From positions 530,602-594,601 of the forward strand of contig NW_019091408.1 of the NCBI RefSeq assembly GCF_001949145.1: a DNA stretch of 64,000 nucleotides. The letters run 5' to 3'. The position numbers and the translations under genes were made by a program. Source of the stretch: Acanthaster planci (Eukaryota > Echinodermata > Asteroidea > Valvatida > Acanthasteridae). This document shows, in pieces, positions 1-12,300 of the stretch. The first letter of the stretch is position 1; the number at the start of each line of letters is the position of its first letter. The notes under the pieces are model-generated. The model did no database searches. It had not been told where the DNA came from and was given only the letters and a program-made list of their open reading frames with translations.

Positions 1-55
1 TGTCTGAAACAAACTTTTTTTTTTTGTTGAGCAGGTTCTGTTATCCAACATCACC

Positions 56-359
56 ATGGTGAAAGAATCTGGGCCCACTTTTGTCCAGAAGCCGATCCTC
101 GACCAGTCGGATGATGGCCGGGTCCTTAAGTTCTCCTGCCGCATCGCTGGCGAGCCTCGGCCCAGCTTCAAGTGGTTCCTGAATGACCGAGAGCTGCGGG
201 ATGGCGGCCGCTACTTCATGACCACCAAGCCCGAGGCCCAGGGCTACCTGGTGGCCCTGGAGATTGAGGACGTGTCGGGCGAGGATGCAGGGAACTACAA
301 GATTGTAGCCGAGAACAAGTCAGGCAGCACCAGTGCCACTATCAACCTGAAGTTTGGGG
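56..359 (+). CDS. Exon: Ig1 (I-set), possible N-terminal coding exon
   Basis: Encodes one complete I-set Ig domain: PTFVQKP A-strand, FSCRIAG with the B-strand cysteine, the core FKWFLND tryptophan and an F-strand DAGNYKIVAEN. The donor is GTGAGT at 360, leaving phase 1. A T-tract plus GAGCAG acceptor ends at 34, so the exon may begin at 35 and the ATG at 56 (context ACCATGG) could be the true start after 5' UTR. Alternatively the exon is internal and uses the weaker phase-1 acceptor ending at 65 (GAAAG). The encoded protein is identical to that of the copy at 2733-3036. Confidence 0.85.
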
Positions 360-3300
360 GTGAGTTTGTTTTTAGAGTTATGCCTTTATTTAGGTTTGGA
401 TGGAACCTGATACTTCAGTGAGTTTCAGTGAGTTTCCGAGGGAGCTGTTTTTTTTTTTGCTGAAAACCTAAGAAGTACAACTTGATAATACAATTTCTTG
501 ATTACTGTAGCCTGTGGTTCATCTCATAACAGACCCATCTCTTCCAGTTCATGCATCACTGGAGACAAAGTATGTTAAAGAATGGGTAGAAATGGAACCA
601 AACACCCCAACAATTTGGTCAGATACATGTATGCAGGAGTGTGGTTGCTTACTTTTTTTTTAAATGTTTGACTCAAATTTTTAAAAATATTTCTGTAGAG
701 GTTTAATTCTTTGGGGTTTACTCCTTGTTTTGTACTGAATAAACCTGAAATTTAGTTGCATCTTGAGTTGATTATTTCCTGAAAATTACATTTATCGTTG
801 ACATGTTTTGGTAAAAGAATTTTGTTGCTTATTTTGAACAGAAGAGGAGGAAGGTGAAGGGAAGCCAGGGTAAGTTGTCATTTGTACAACGGAAGTAAAT
901 ATTTAAAGTTCTAAAAACTTTCAAAAGGTCTATTAAATCTTAGGCATTTGACTCTGGAGAATTTGCAACGATTAGCTGCTTGGAATGTGCAACATTCAGT
1001 GGAGAAAAATAAAAAGACAAACAAAATCTCAATGAAACAAAAGCCGTCTTTGTATTAAAATGAATGTGGCAGGTCAGAGGTTTTTTGGACATAACATTTA
1101 TTCCTTTGTTGGTCAGTGGTTCAGTGGATGCTGATAGCATAGTCCCAACTTTGTTCCAGGCTTCCTGTATGGAAAGTTAACAAAAATCTGAACAAAAACA
1201 AAAGCTGTTTAGGTAGGACTGCCAAAGCTGCACACAAAACATTGTGGCAGTAAACTCCTGTTATTATTTCCATGCTACGTCCAACAAGATTCTATGTTAT
1301 TTTACTGAACCACTGAAGATTAGTGGCTGGAGGAATGCTGAGGGTGCAGCCCTGAACCCTCTTTTACTAGATGTCCTCTAGATAGGAATACTAGAAAAAG
1401 GAAAACAAAAATCATAACAAAAACAAAAACTGTTCATACAGAATAGTGCAGGAATGAGTGCCTGTTCCTTCTTTAAAGGCTGAAGGCATGCCAAGGGTAA
1501 AACCTTAACTTCCACCCTCTTTTACTAGATTTTCTGAAAAATAAAAAAAAGGAAAAAAATCGTAATAAAAACAACAGCTGTTTGCCAAAATGAATGCATT
1601 AGTCAGCACCTGCTATTATTTTCTTAATGGCTGAAGGGATGCCGAGGGCATTGCTCCCAACTTCACCATGAAGCCCAGGATGCGGCAGTCGGAGGACGGC
1701 GTGAAGCTGACCATCGAGTGTGAGCTGATGGCCGACCCGGAGCCCGAGGTGACCTGGTACCGGGGCAACAGCGTGCTACGGGATGGCGGCCGGTTCCGGC
1801 TGACCTTCAGCCCCGACGCTGAGTACTACTTCCTGGCGCTGGAGATTACGGATGTCACTGAGAAGGATGGCGGGGAGTATAAGATTGTGGCCAGCAACAA
1901 GCTGGGCACCGCCACGAACACCATCAAGCTCAACTTCCAGAGTGAGTCGAGGGCCTGATTTTCCCTTAGTCTTGACTTTGTCTCAGGTTTGGCTTCATGT
2001 TTACAAACAAATGAGAACATTCTAAACCTCGGGCATACATTAAGCTTGGGCCCCCCCCCCCAAAAAAATGTGGCCCAACCTAACAAATTGAGTCACAAGT
2101 CTCCAGAGCCAGTTTTGAGTGAAAAGCCTTCAGGAAAGTCTGGCACCTACCAATCAATGGGAGCTCTCAACATTTTTCACTCATTGTCTATATTTGTCTA
2201 TTATGAGGATGCTGAACTAGGTGATAGATCAGAACAATAGTGTGTTCTGTCTTGTGCATGCTTTAATGCACAGATTGATGGCCATAACCACTTCATGCCG
2301 GGGCATTTTTCAATGTTGAGGATGCTGGGCCGGCATGACTGTCATTTTTTTCAGTTGTCAAAATTCTTCAAAAATTCATCATTTCATTTAACGGTCGTTT
2401 ATAGCCGCACAAAGTAATCTTTAGGTACTACTCTAAGTTGACAGGTGACCTTCATTGACGCCCAAGTATTTCAGCCAGGCCTGCAGCCTTGTAAACAGAG
2501 CCCAGATTGTGCGGTGTTGTATAACTGTCTTTTGTTCACGAACCTGGCTCAGTGCACTGCTGACCTCTTTTCAATGTGTGGCTCATCACTGTGGTGGTGG
2601 AGCGCTTTTGTCCCCGGTGGTAATCCACTCGCTCTCAATGCCCAAACCCTGGTATATGGTTTCAAAAGAAGGCTGGNGGTCTGAAACAAACTCTTTTTTT
2701 TTTTTGAGCAGGTTCTGTTATCCAACGTCACCATGGTGAAAGAATCTGGGCCCACTTTTGTCCAGAAGCCGATCCTCGACCAGTCAGATGATGGCCGGGT
2801 CCTTAAGTTCTCCTGCCGCATCGCTGGCGAGCCTCGGCCCAGCTTCAAGTGGTTCCTGAACGACCGAGAGCTGCGGGATGGCGGCCGCTACTTCATGACC
2901 ACCAAGCCCGAAGCCCAGGGCTACCTAGTGGCCCTGGAGATTGAGGACGTGTCGGGCGAGGATGCAGGGAACTACAAGATTGTAGCCGAGAACAAGTCAG
3001 GCAGCACCAGTGCCACTATCAACCTGAAGTTTGGGGGTGAGTTTGTTTTTACAGTTATGCCTTTGTACAGGTTTGGATGGAACCTGATACTTCAGTGAGT
3101 TTAAGTGAATATCCGAGGGAGCTGTTTTGTTTTTTTGCTGAAAACCTAAGAAGTACAACTTGATAATACAATTTCTTGATTACTGTAGCCTGTGGTTCGT
3201 CTCATAAGAGACCCATCTCTTCCAGTTCATGCATCACTGGAGACAAAGTATGTTAAAGAATGGGTAGAAATGGAACCAAACACCCCAACAATTTGGTCAG

Positions 3301-6300
3301 ATACATAAATCTTAAAATGTTGGACTCCAATTTTTAAAAATATTTCTGCAGAGGTTTAATTCTTTGGGGTTTACTCCTTGTTTTGTAATGAATAAACCTG
3401 AAATTTAGTTGCATCTTGAGTTGATTATTTCCTGAAAATTACATTTATCGTTGACATGTTTTGGTAAAAGAATTTTGTTGCTTGTTTTGAACAGAAGAGG
3501 AGGAAGGTGAAGGGAAGCCAGGGTAAGTTGTCATTTGTACAACGGTAGTAAAAACTTTCAAAAGGTCTATTAAATCTTAGGCATTTGACTCTGGAGAATT
3601 TGCAATGATTAGCTGCTTGGAATGTGCAACGTTCAGTGGAAAAAATAAGAAGACAAACAGAATCTCAATGAAACAAAAGCTGTCTTTTATTAAAACGATT
3701 TTGGCTGGTCAGAGGTTTTTGGACATAACATTTATTCCTTTGTTGGTCAGTGGTTCAGTGGATGCTGATAGTATAGTCCCAACTTTGCTCCAGACTTCCT
3801 GTATGGAAAGTTAACAAAAATCTGAACAAAAACAAAAGCTGTTTAGGTAGGACTGCCAAAGCTGCACACAAAACATTGTGGCAGTAAACTCCTGTTATTA
3901 TTTCCATGCTACGTCCAACAAGATTCTATGTGATTTTACTGAACCACCGAAGATTAGTGGCTGGAGGAATGCTGAGGGTGTAGCCCTGAACCCTCTTTTA
4001 CTAGATGTCCTGTAGATAGGAAAACTAGAAAAAGGAAAACAAAAATCATAACAAAAACAAAACCTGTTTATACAGAATAGTGCAGGAATGAGTGCCTGTT
4101 GTTCCTTCTTTAGAGGCTGAAGGCTTGCCAAGGGTAAAACCTTAACTTCCACCCTCTTTTACTAGATTTTCTGAAAAATAAAAAAAAGGAAAAAAATCAT
4201 AATAAAAACAAAAGCTGTTTTCAAAAACAAATGCAGTAGTCAACAGCTGCTATTATTTTCTTAATGGCTGAAGGGATGCCGAGGGCATTGCTCCCAACTT
4301 CACCATGAAGCCCAGGATGCGGCAGTCGGAGGACGGCGTGAAGCTGACCATCGAGTGTGAGCTGATGGCCGACCCGGAGCCCGAGGTGACCTGGTACCGG
4401 GGCAACAGCGTGCTACGGGATGGCGGCCGGTTCCGGCTGACCTTCAGCCCCGACGCCGAGTACTACTTCCTGGCGCTGGAGATCACGGATGTCACTGAGA
4501 AAGATGGCGGGGAGTATAAGATTGTGGCCAGCAACAAGCTGGGCACCGCCACGAACACCATCAAGCTCAACTTCCAGAGTGAGTCGAGGGCCTGGTTTTC
4601 CCTTAGTCTTGACTTTGTCTCAGGTTTGGCTTCATGTTTACAAATAAATGAGAACATTCTAAACCTTGGGCACACATTAAGCTTGGGCCCCCCCAAAAAT
4701 GTGGCCCAACCTAACAAATTGAGTCACAAGTCTCCAGAGCCAGTTTTGAGTGAGAAGCCTTCAGGAAAGTCTGGCACCTGCCAAGGTGGTTAAGACTTAC
4801 ATTTGGGGATCCAGTCACAAATGACCTGATGTTTAGAGCTTATCATTGGGTCAGAAGTAGATCTGACTACTAAGCATGTGTTGTGGTCTCAATATAATCA
4901 CATCACTCCTACATGCTCTCCTTCACTCAGGAGGTATAAAAGGGTAACTGTAGGGGCAGATATTATCATTTTGTTTGATTGGTCATTTGTATCTGAAAAG
5001 CTGAGATGGTTTTTAGGAAATGCTCAAGGGCCTATGAGTAGAGATAATGATGTGGTACTTTGAACACTAGTACTGCTGGATATTTTGGCTTCATCACTTA
5101 TGGATTATATGTTATTATGATGAGGTTTGTCTTACGTCAGAACTCAGAATCAGTTCTAAACTTTCACTGTTCGTATAGGGAGCAGTAGTTGACAAAGGAA
5201 ATAATGATGGATTCAGAGTTATGTGTATCAGACAATGGCTTATGCCTTCTATTTTTATTCCAATGTAGCCGGTGCCCCGTCATTCACCATGCAGCCCAAG
5301 ATCGAGCAGTCTTCGGATGGCCGCAACCTGACCTTCCAGTGTGAGCTGACGGCTGACCCCCGACCCACGCTGACCTGGTACAAGGACGACGTGCCGCTGG
5401 CCACCAGTGGGCGCATCAAGATGAACGTGGAGCAGGACGACAACATCTTCTTCCTCACGCTCGGCATCACCGACGTGTCGGCCAAGGATGCCGGCAAGTA
5501 CAAGATCGTGGCACAGAACGAACACGGTGATGCTAAGTCCACCATCGACTTGAACTTTGAGGGTGGGGCAGAGGAACCACCTAAGCCACCGGTGTAAGTC
5601 AACATTTTAGTCCTCCTTTCAAAACTCCTAGAAATGTGGCATAATAGCCTTTGTGACTAAATCGCATGTATGACTATGAGTCTTAAGCCACATCTAAAGT
5701 ACTTTGCTGTGACTGGAACTAATGCATGTACCTATGAAAGCAACCAGGTAGTAACCACATCCATTTCCTATTGACTTGGTTCTTGTTTCTAGCTGTAGCA
5801 AGGTGACTTGAACCATAGAGGAAGGACACAGAAGGAGTTTGCAACTCTGGCACTTCAAAGTGTTGGCAAATGATGGTTGCCGCCGAGTCAGACGAATAAT
5901 AGAAAACATTCCAAAAATGCCTGATTACTGCCTGCATCTAAGCCGGACACGCGGGGCCAGTAATATCCTAGCAACAGTTGTAGTGTTTTGCTTGCAATTA
6001 AGTACAAATTATTGCTGTGACCAGGAAATAGAGAGAGAGAAATTCTTGATATTAGACCTACTTTTGCCATCGTAAATAAACTTTAAAAATTTTGATACAC
6101 TGTTCCATTATCCATGCAAAGTTTGTAATTTTATTCTCCTCCCTCCAATACATCAGTGTTCAAAGACTTGGTATGAATTTGGCTAAGACTGGCCAACAAT
6201 ATGTTGACTTTTACTGGAAAGCTAAGTTCATAAGTAACAAAATGCGCTATTTCATCACAGGGGGTGGTCGTGAAATCTCATAAAAAATGCGCCTCTGTGC

Positions 6301-9300
6301 AAATTCCATTGTAAAAAATGATTCAAACAAAACACAAAATCTTGTAAACAGCCGGGCTGTTTATTCCCAAAATAACTCCAGAAGAAAGTGCTCATTAAGG
6401 GCAATGACTGCACATATAGATTTAGGGCACACAGCATAATGCAAGCAACTGTGCAAGCATTAAATTTTATGTTGTCGTGAGATCATACTGAGCACCAACA
6501 AATACATGAATATTCAATTTCCTATACCTCAGTGCACAAAGTTTTAAGGATGCAGGTTACCACGACAAATTGTGGTGGTGATCATAGGGTACACAGGGGT
6601 TACGTGGCTGTGAAACAGATGGTGCATAGCAAGCGTTCATTGCGCTCTGGCTGTGAGCATACCAGGCATGCCAGAAAGTGGTAATTGGCCAGATGTTACA
6701 GCCCGGGCTGTTCAAACTCCTTCTGTGTCCTTCTATGCTTGAACACAGCTTATAGTACATTTTCCCTGGAATGTTAATGAAAATTTGCACCATTGTAAAC
6801 CTCAGTGTTTCAGGTTGAATCGTACGTATTGGTGGACAAAAACATGATCAAATGCACATTTATTTTTCCTTTATATACATGTACCATAGGACGATACCGT
6901 CAAACTTTACATTTCTTTTATGACTTCATTTGTAATACTAGATTTCCATTGAAGACAGATCTGTTCAAAAACCTTTGACCAAAAAGTAGTCTTTGCAGTC
7001 AAATTGATATCAGAAGTCAGGATGAGGTATGCTGTGCAGTTTTGCAAGTGACTTGATATTTTTAACCATTTCACGTGGGATGATGTGTAAACATAGGTAT
7101 TTCCTGTGTTGGAAATGGAGGGCATTCAAACATGCTCTGACTTGTTTTGTATTTAGTGCTGCATAATCTCTTTACTGGTCCCCTCAACTGAGTGATGCCC
7201 AAATTATTGCTTGGAGGTTTAGTGTAGAGCCCTCAAGTGGTCATGGGCCAAGGCTGGGCTTTGTATCACATGTAGCTATGCAACGTTGTTTCAAAGTATT
7301 TAAAACGCAACAATGCATTTAAGAACTGTTGCACAAATCTTGAACAAATAATCACCAAGGGTCAGCATATGTAAAGTCCAACTTTGTAAATGTGACTGTC
7401 TTTATGGTACCTGGTACCTGGAAAAAGTTGGTATTTTCGGCCAAAGATAATCCTGCGCCCAGGACAAGTGTGACATTGAATAACACCATTTGCAAGTTGC
7501 TCAATTGAGCAATGTTTGTTTTACAAACAGGAAAGGCACCCCTCCCTCATTTGTGGGCAATCCGGCTATGCGGCAGTCGGACGATGGCTCCTCAGTCTAC
7601 TTCGACTGCCAGCTGACGGGTGACCCAAAACCCGAGATCATCTGGACGCTGGGTAACAAGCGCATCCCGACAGGCGGCAAATACAACATCAAGCTGGAGC
7701 CCAAGGGGATGAAGCAGTATATGCTGGTACTGAGCATGGACAACATCAGCCCCAAGGACGGCGGGACCTATTTGGTGTTTGCACGCAACGATGCCGGGGA
7801 AGCCAGAACCACCATCAACCTCAACTTTGACGGTGAGTGCCGGTACCTACACAGACTTCCTGAGCTACCATTTTTGAACATGCTTACTCCTTAAAAGATC
7901 CCTTGCTGCTCCATTTTGCCTTGAAATTAATCCGTAGCGGATTATAAAACTAATCCTGGAAGGTTTGATCACATGGTTTTACTGACCTGACCCCCTACCA
8001 TTAACAGTAGGCTGGTCAATGGGATTCATAAAGTGGAAGCATTTTCACTACATTTATAAATTATTTATGTAACTACGGATGTGCACGCATATTATCAGCA
8101 TGTTCCAAAGAACGGAAAAACCCAGAAGTGGGCACCAGTTTCATGGAAGACACATAGAAATTTGCTTAGTATAATAAACATTTGCTCAGCAAAACAGGTT
8201 ACCAGCCAAACTGGGATGTTATGTAACAGTATATTGCGTGTGACTGGTACAGCTGAGGTTCGTTTAGCACATGCATTTGCCAAGCAAACTTGCTCAGTGG
8301 CTGTTTGAAATTCTGTCTACATCATGACCCCAGTATCCCTTATTTGATAAAGAGGTCTGTAATGAACAAAACAAAATTATGAACTGAGACTGTCACTCAC
8401 GTCTTACCCAACAGTTCGCGAGGCTAACAAGGAGGGTGCCCCCACCTTCATTGAGAAGCCAACCATCAAGCAGGAGGATAACGGCCGTCGTTTGGTCATG
8501 GAGTGCAAGGTTATGGCGGACCCCAGGCCCAAGGTGAGCATTCAAATTAGTTTTGCCTGTTCTCAGGACCGGTGGATAGTTGGCTACATTATACTATGAC
8601 CCAGCTTTTTTCACTAACTTTGAGCATCAAACTAAGAAAGAAACTATGTCCAGGGGTGAGATTTGTCAGGATTTTTCCAACAACGTTTCTTAAAATCTGT
8701 GAAATCCGGAGTTTACCATTAAGGTGTTTTTAATGAGAAATATTGACAGATCACAATAAATTGGTCTTGTAAGAAGTGCCTTTGGGCACACATAATTGTA
8801 TACTTTAGCCCCTATGCTGCTGTGGGGCCCCCCAAGCCTCTAGTGATTCTTTCATGGGTATTTTTCACTCAGTCTCACCCTTGTGTATCATCACAAAATA
8901 GCGACAAAGTTTGAAAATTTGCAGGAATTTGTGACGTGATCCAAGAACACCGTTCACATGGTGAGCTGTGTCCTTTTGGTGCATATCAACTTCAAACTGA
9001 TCTGGACACTGTCCTCTTTTCAAAACTGTTTAGATCATGATTCTAGACAACCTAGATTCCTGTTGTAGACAACCTAGAATCATAAATGTAATATATCTGA
9101 AAACAAGATTGTGTCCATACTAAGTGCTAGTTTATATGCACCCAAATTGCATACATGTAGCTCACCATGTGAAGGGTTTTTACAGATCACATCACAAATT
9201 CTCTTATGTGGGAAGAGTTTGTCATTAGCTTAAAACACAAACTGCAATTTTTGTTTTAGATTTTCCAAGTTTTGAAAAGAATCCACAGGAAATTATAAAC

Positions 9301-12300
9301 TTTGTTTTACAATCACAGCTTGTGACTTGTAAGTTCATCTTGTTATTGACAGCTAAAGAATGTTTCAGTTGGGCTACTTGTATTTTCTGGCTTTTCAACC
9401 CTTTGACACTATGTGGGTGTAGCGTTTGCGTGTTGAAATATTGCAAAGTTATAAAAGGCTGCCAAGAATATGTAGCATTATTTTAAAAGAACTGTAATTA
9501 GTTATCTGTGGCCAAAGACTTTTTAGGTAAGACTTCCAACGGTCTATCCCACAATACATTGCTACCACATTTGCTGTGGCCTTCAGTCTCACATTCAGTG
9601 TGCAAGGTTATTTGAAGTGCCCAGAGTACAAGGTTCAGCTTAACTTTGCCCTGGGAACAGGGTTGATATAAAGTGGCGCATCACATTGGCCACATTGGCA
9701 GCATTCCAAGCATGCCAGTCCAGGGTCCTGGCAAATTGCCAAGCTGTCCCAGAGTTATATGAGTCAGGAACTGAGAATTTTATGTGCCATCATCGTTATT
9801 ATTTGGTTCATTGGATCATGTTTGCCTCATGTCATCTGCCTGCAAATGCCATTAAAATAAAGTCCTCTGCTAAATAAACTATTACTGGAAATAACTTCAA
9901 GGGTCAGACAGCGCAACATATCCAAATAATTTACATTATTGTTCAGAATCATAAACTGTACCAAGAAATAATTTGTTTGGTAGCAGAAGTACATTCTGTA
10001 ATGTTAAGAGTTAAATGCACTAGATTGCTGATTTTTTTATGGCACACATAGATGTCTGGGCGTAGTTCAGTGAAGGTAGTTGTGGCAGTGTGTCTTGATA
10101 AAGGACACAATGACCTCTGTGAGATTGAGACCAGCAATTTTTGCAGTAGAATATCTTTCCTAATTTCATAGTATGGTTATCAATGACCGAATTCTTCTAT
10201 AACACTCTTGGTACTGTTTTCAGGTACTCAAGCACTGGGCATACTCATCCGTATTCATTCACTCATTCATTAGTGATCTTTCTTTTCCAGTTCACTTCAC
10301 AGGGCCATGGATTTCTTTGCACACATGTTCATGTTTATACAGGACTATTTTGTTTGACAGTACAGGCCAAGAAGCAGTAGTGTCCCCTCTTCTATTGTGG
10401 GCTGTATACTTAGCTTTGTTTTGTAATGCAGAGTGCCGATCCCAAAACTCCCAATTTCTTTGTGTGTAAGTTCAACAGGTTTTTTCCTGAATGAGGTGGA
10501 GTGTAACACACTGGTGCTTGTTTTGCATGAAAATGAGATGTGAGCCTAGTATGGAAACACTATTGGGTGTGCCTGGGCAGGGCATTTTTTGATCATGACA
10601 TGAACTGAGGGAGTAGAGTCTGCTGATTGTCAGAGTTGTGTGCTTTTCTGTGCCTGTTTTCTGCCCTTTTGCTGCACAAGAAGCAGATTATTACAGACTA
10701 CTTAAGGCAGTTGAGTGAAACCTAGAGTGGTTAGATCAACAATCCAGGATTTAAAACAGCAAGAAAACTGTTAATATTTGAGTCATTGTTGGAGTTAGAT
10801 ATTTGTGATGTGCTATTGTGATGAATGTTAGAAATTAATGACGGGTAGTCTCCCTCAAGAACTGAACAAATATAATGTTAAGGTAATCATTTCAGAGATT
10901 TCGCCTTGTGTAAGTTTGTGGTATTTGGGCATTATTATTTGTGTTTTGGCCAAGTTTTTGTTTTAAAATTAGGTGGCCCAAATCGTATCTCATGCAGGAA
11001 GTGCCTGACACTGAAAGGGGGTTGATGCCTGATGAAGACCTCTTTCTTGGGTTTGACGATGTGCCTTTGAACCTGTGTTGCAGAGACGACTGAGGGCACT
11101 GTGATGGATTGAATGAACTCGAGTTGCCCTAGATCAACCATCACGGACTATTATGTGACAATGAGAGACCACACACCACAATCCTTCTCACCAATTTTAT
11201 CGCGGTGAACTGTATTGTCTTTTAATATTCTGTAATCTGAACATCTCGTGAACTTTTGACAACTTCTGGTATGTCAACCTGTTAAAAACTCCAATTCGTC
11301 ACATGATGGAGTGAGTGAAGTTAAAGGCGTGATTTGTAATCTGGTTTATTGTCGAAACTTGACTTCATTTTGTATGACACAGACTTTTAGTACCACTACC
11401 AATTGAGGCACCAGATCTGAGCTTGTAATGAAATACCCCCCATACTTGTATTTACTCACTAGACCCTTTAATGCGTAGTCCAGGTTAGAATGTTATTGGC
11501 ATTCAACATTCATTTTTTATGCAGGTGATGAGAATCTTTTATCTTCATAACTTCAGAATTTGATTGTATCTGTGTGGCCTCTGTCAGTACCGGTACCTTA
11601 CACCGTGGTGTAGTCATTTCCAGAGACCTAAACCACCGATAGTCCTGTGGTTTTGAGGTTTATTTTTATTTATTTTCGTGTGAAGAGAGGTACCACAGAT
11701 ACTTATTTACCCTAAGTGGTTAATAGACCTCCGAATCACTCATAGTACAGATATACAACTCCAACTGTGGTCTTTTGATGTACATAGTGGATTAAATCAA
11801 CATATTTTTGATGACTTGAATTAATGAATTTGTAAATATCGAAGGCAGAAGAAAAAGAGCTGTAAATAAAATTGCACAGGAATTGTGTAAACAGACACAA
11901 GTTGTCCTTGTACTTATTTGGAGGTTGCAGTCTTTCCAGTCACTTCACTGTGCCAAATCTGTAGAATTAACTGTGACAGTCGATTTGAGTTGTATATTGT
12001 ATTGCAGGTTTCATTGTCCTGTTATTACCAGTAGGATTTAGTCATCAATGCCTTTGCTGTTCACGTTGATATTGTCATTGCCTCTGGAATCACTGAGTGC
12101 CATTTTTCATGCATTTTAAATGTCACTGTGATTGTCACTTTCCTGTAATTTGTCATAGCTGTTGGCTGCGCTATTGTCACTGTTATTTGATATGTTGCCT
12201 CATTCATTTTCACTGGTGTCCACACTTCAGTTTTCATTTCTGGCTGCCTTATTCATTGCAATTTTTATTGTCACCATCAACATCACTGGCATCGCCAATA

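Larger units (their letters stand above)
2..2153 (+). repeat. Tandem repeat copy A (Ig1-linker-Ig2 with introns)
   Basis: About 2.15 kb including introns that matches copy B at 2679-4788 over its whole length. Alignable positions shift from +2677 to +2635 through small indels. Exon differences are all synonymous, and intron differences are scattered substitutions and short indels. The left limit is the window edge, so the copy may extend further. Homology ends near 2153, where the two copies go to unrelated sequence. Confidence 0.85.
2679..4788 (+). repeat. Tandem repeat copy B (Ig1-linker-Ig2 with introns)
   Basis: Second copy of the 2.1 kb Ig1-linker-Ig2 segment, starting two bases after the N at 2677. 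It lacks a 16-bp stretch present after the linker exon in copy A and differs around 3306-3330. It continues into the unique intron leading to Ig3, so this copy is joined to the rest of the gene without any gap. Confidence 0.85.

Noticed and set aside
1826-2086. Minus-strand ORFs over Ig exons (also 4463-4717, 5255-5605, 29246-29485, 61225-61725)
   Set aside because: They are shadows of GC-rich coding exons in other frames, with no domain or splice support; the plus-strand Ig/Fn3/linker reading is clear.
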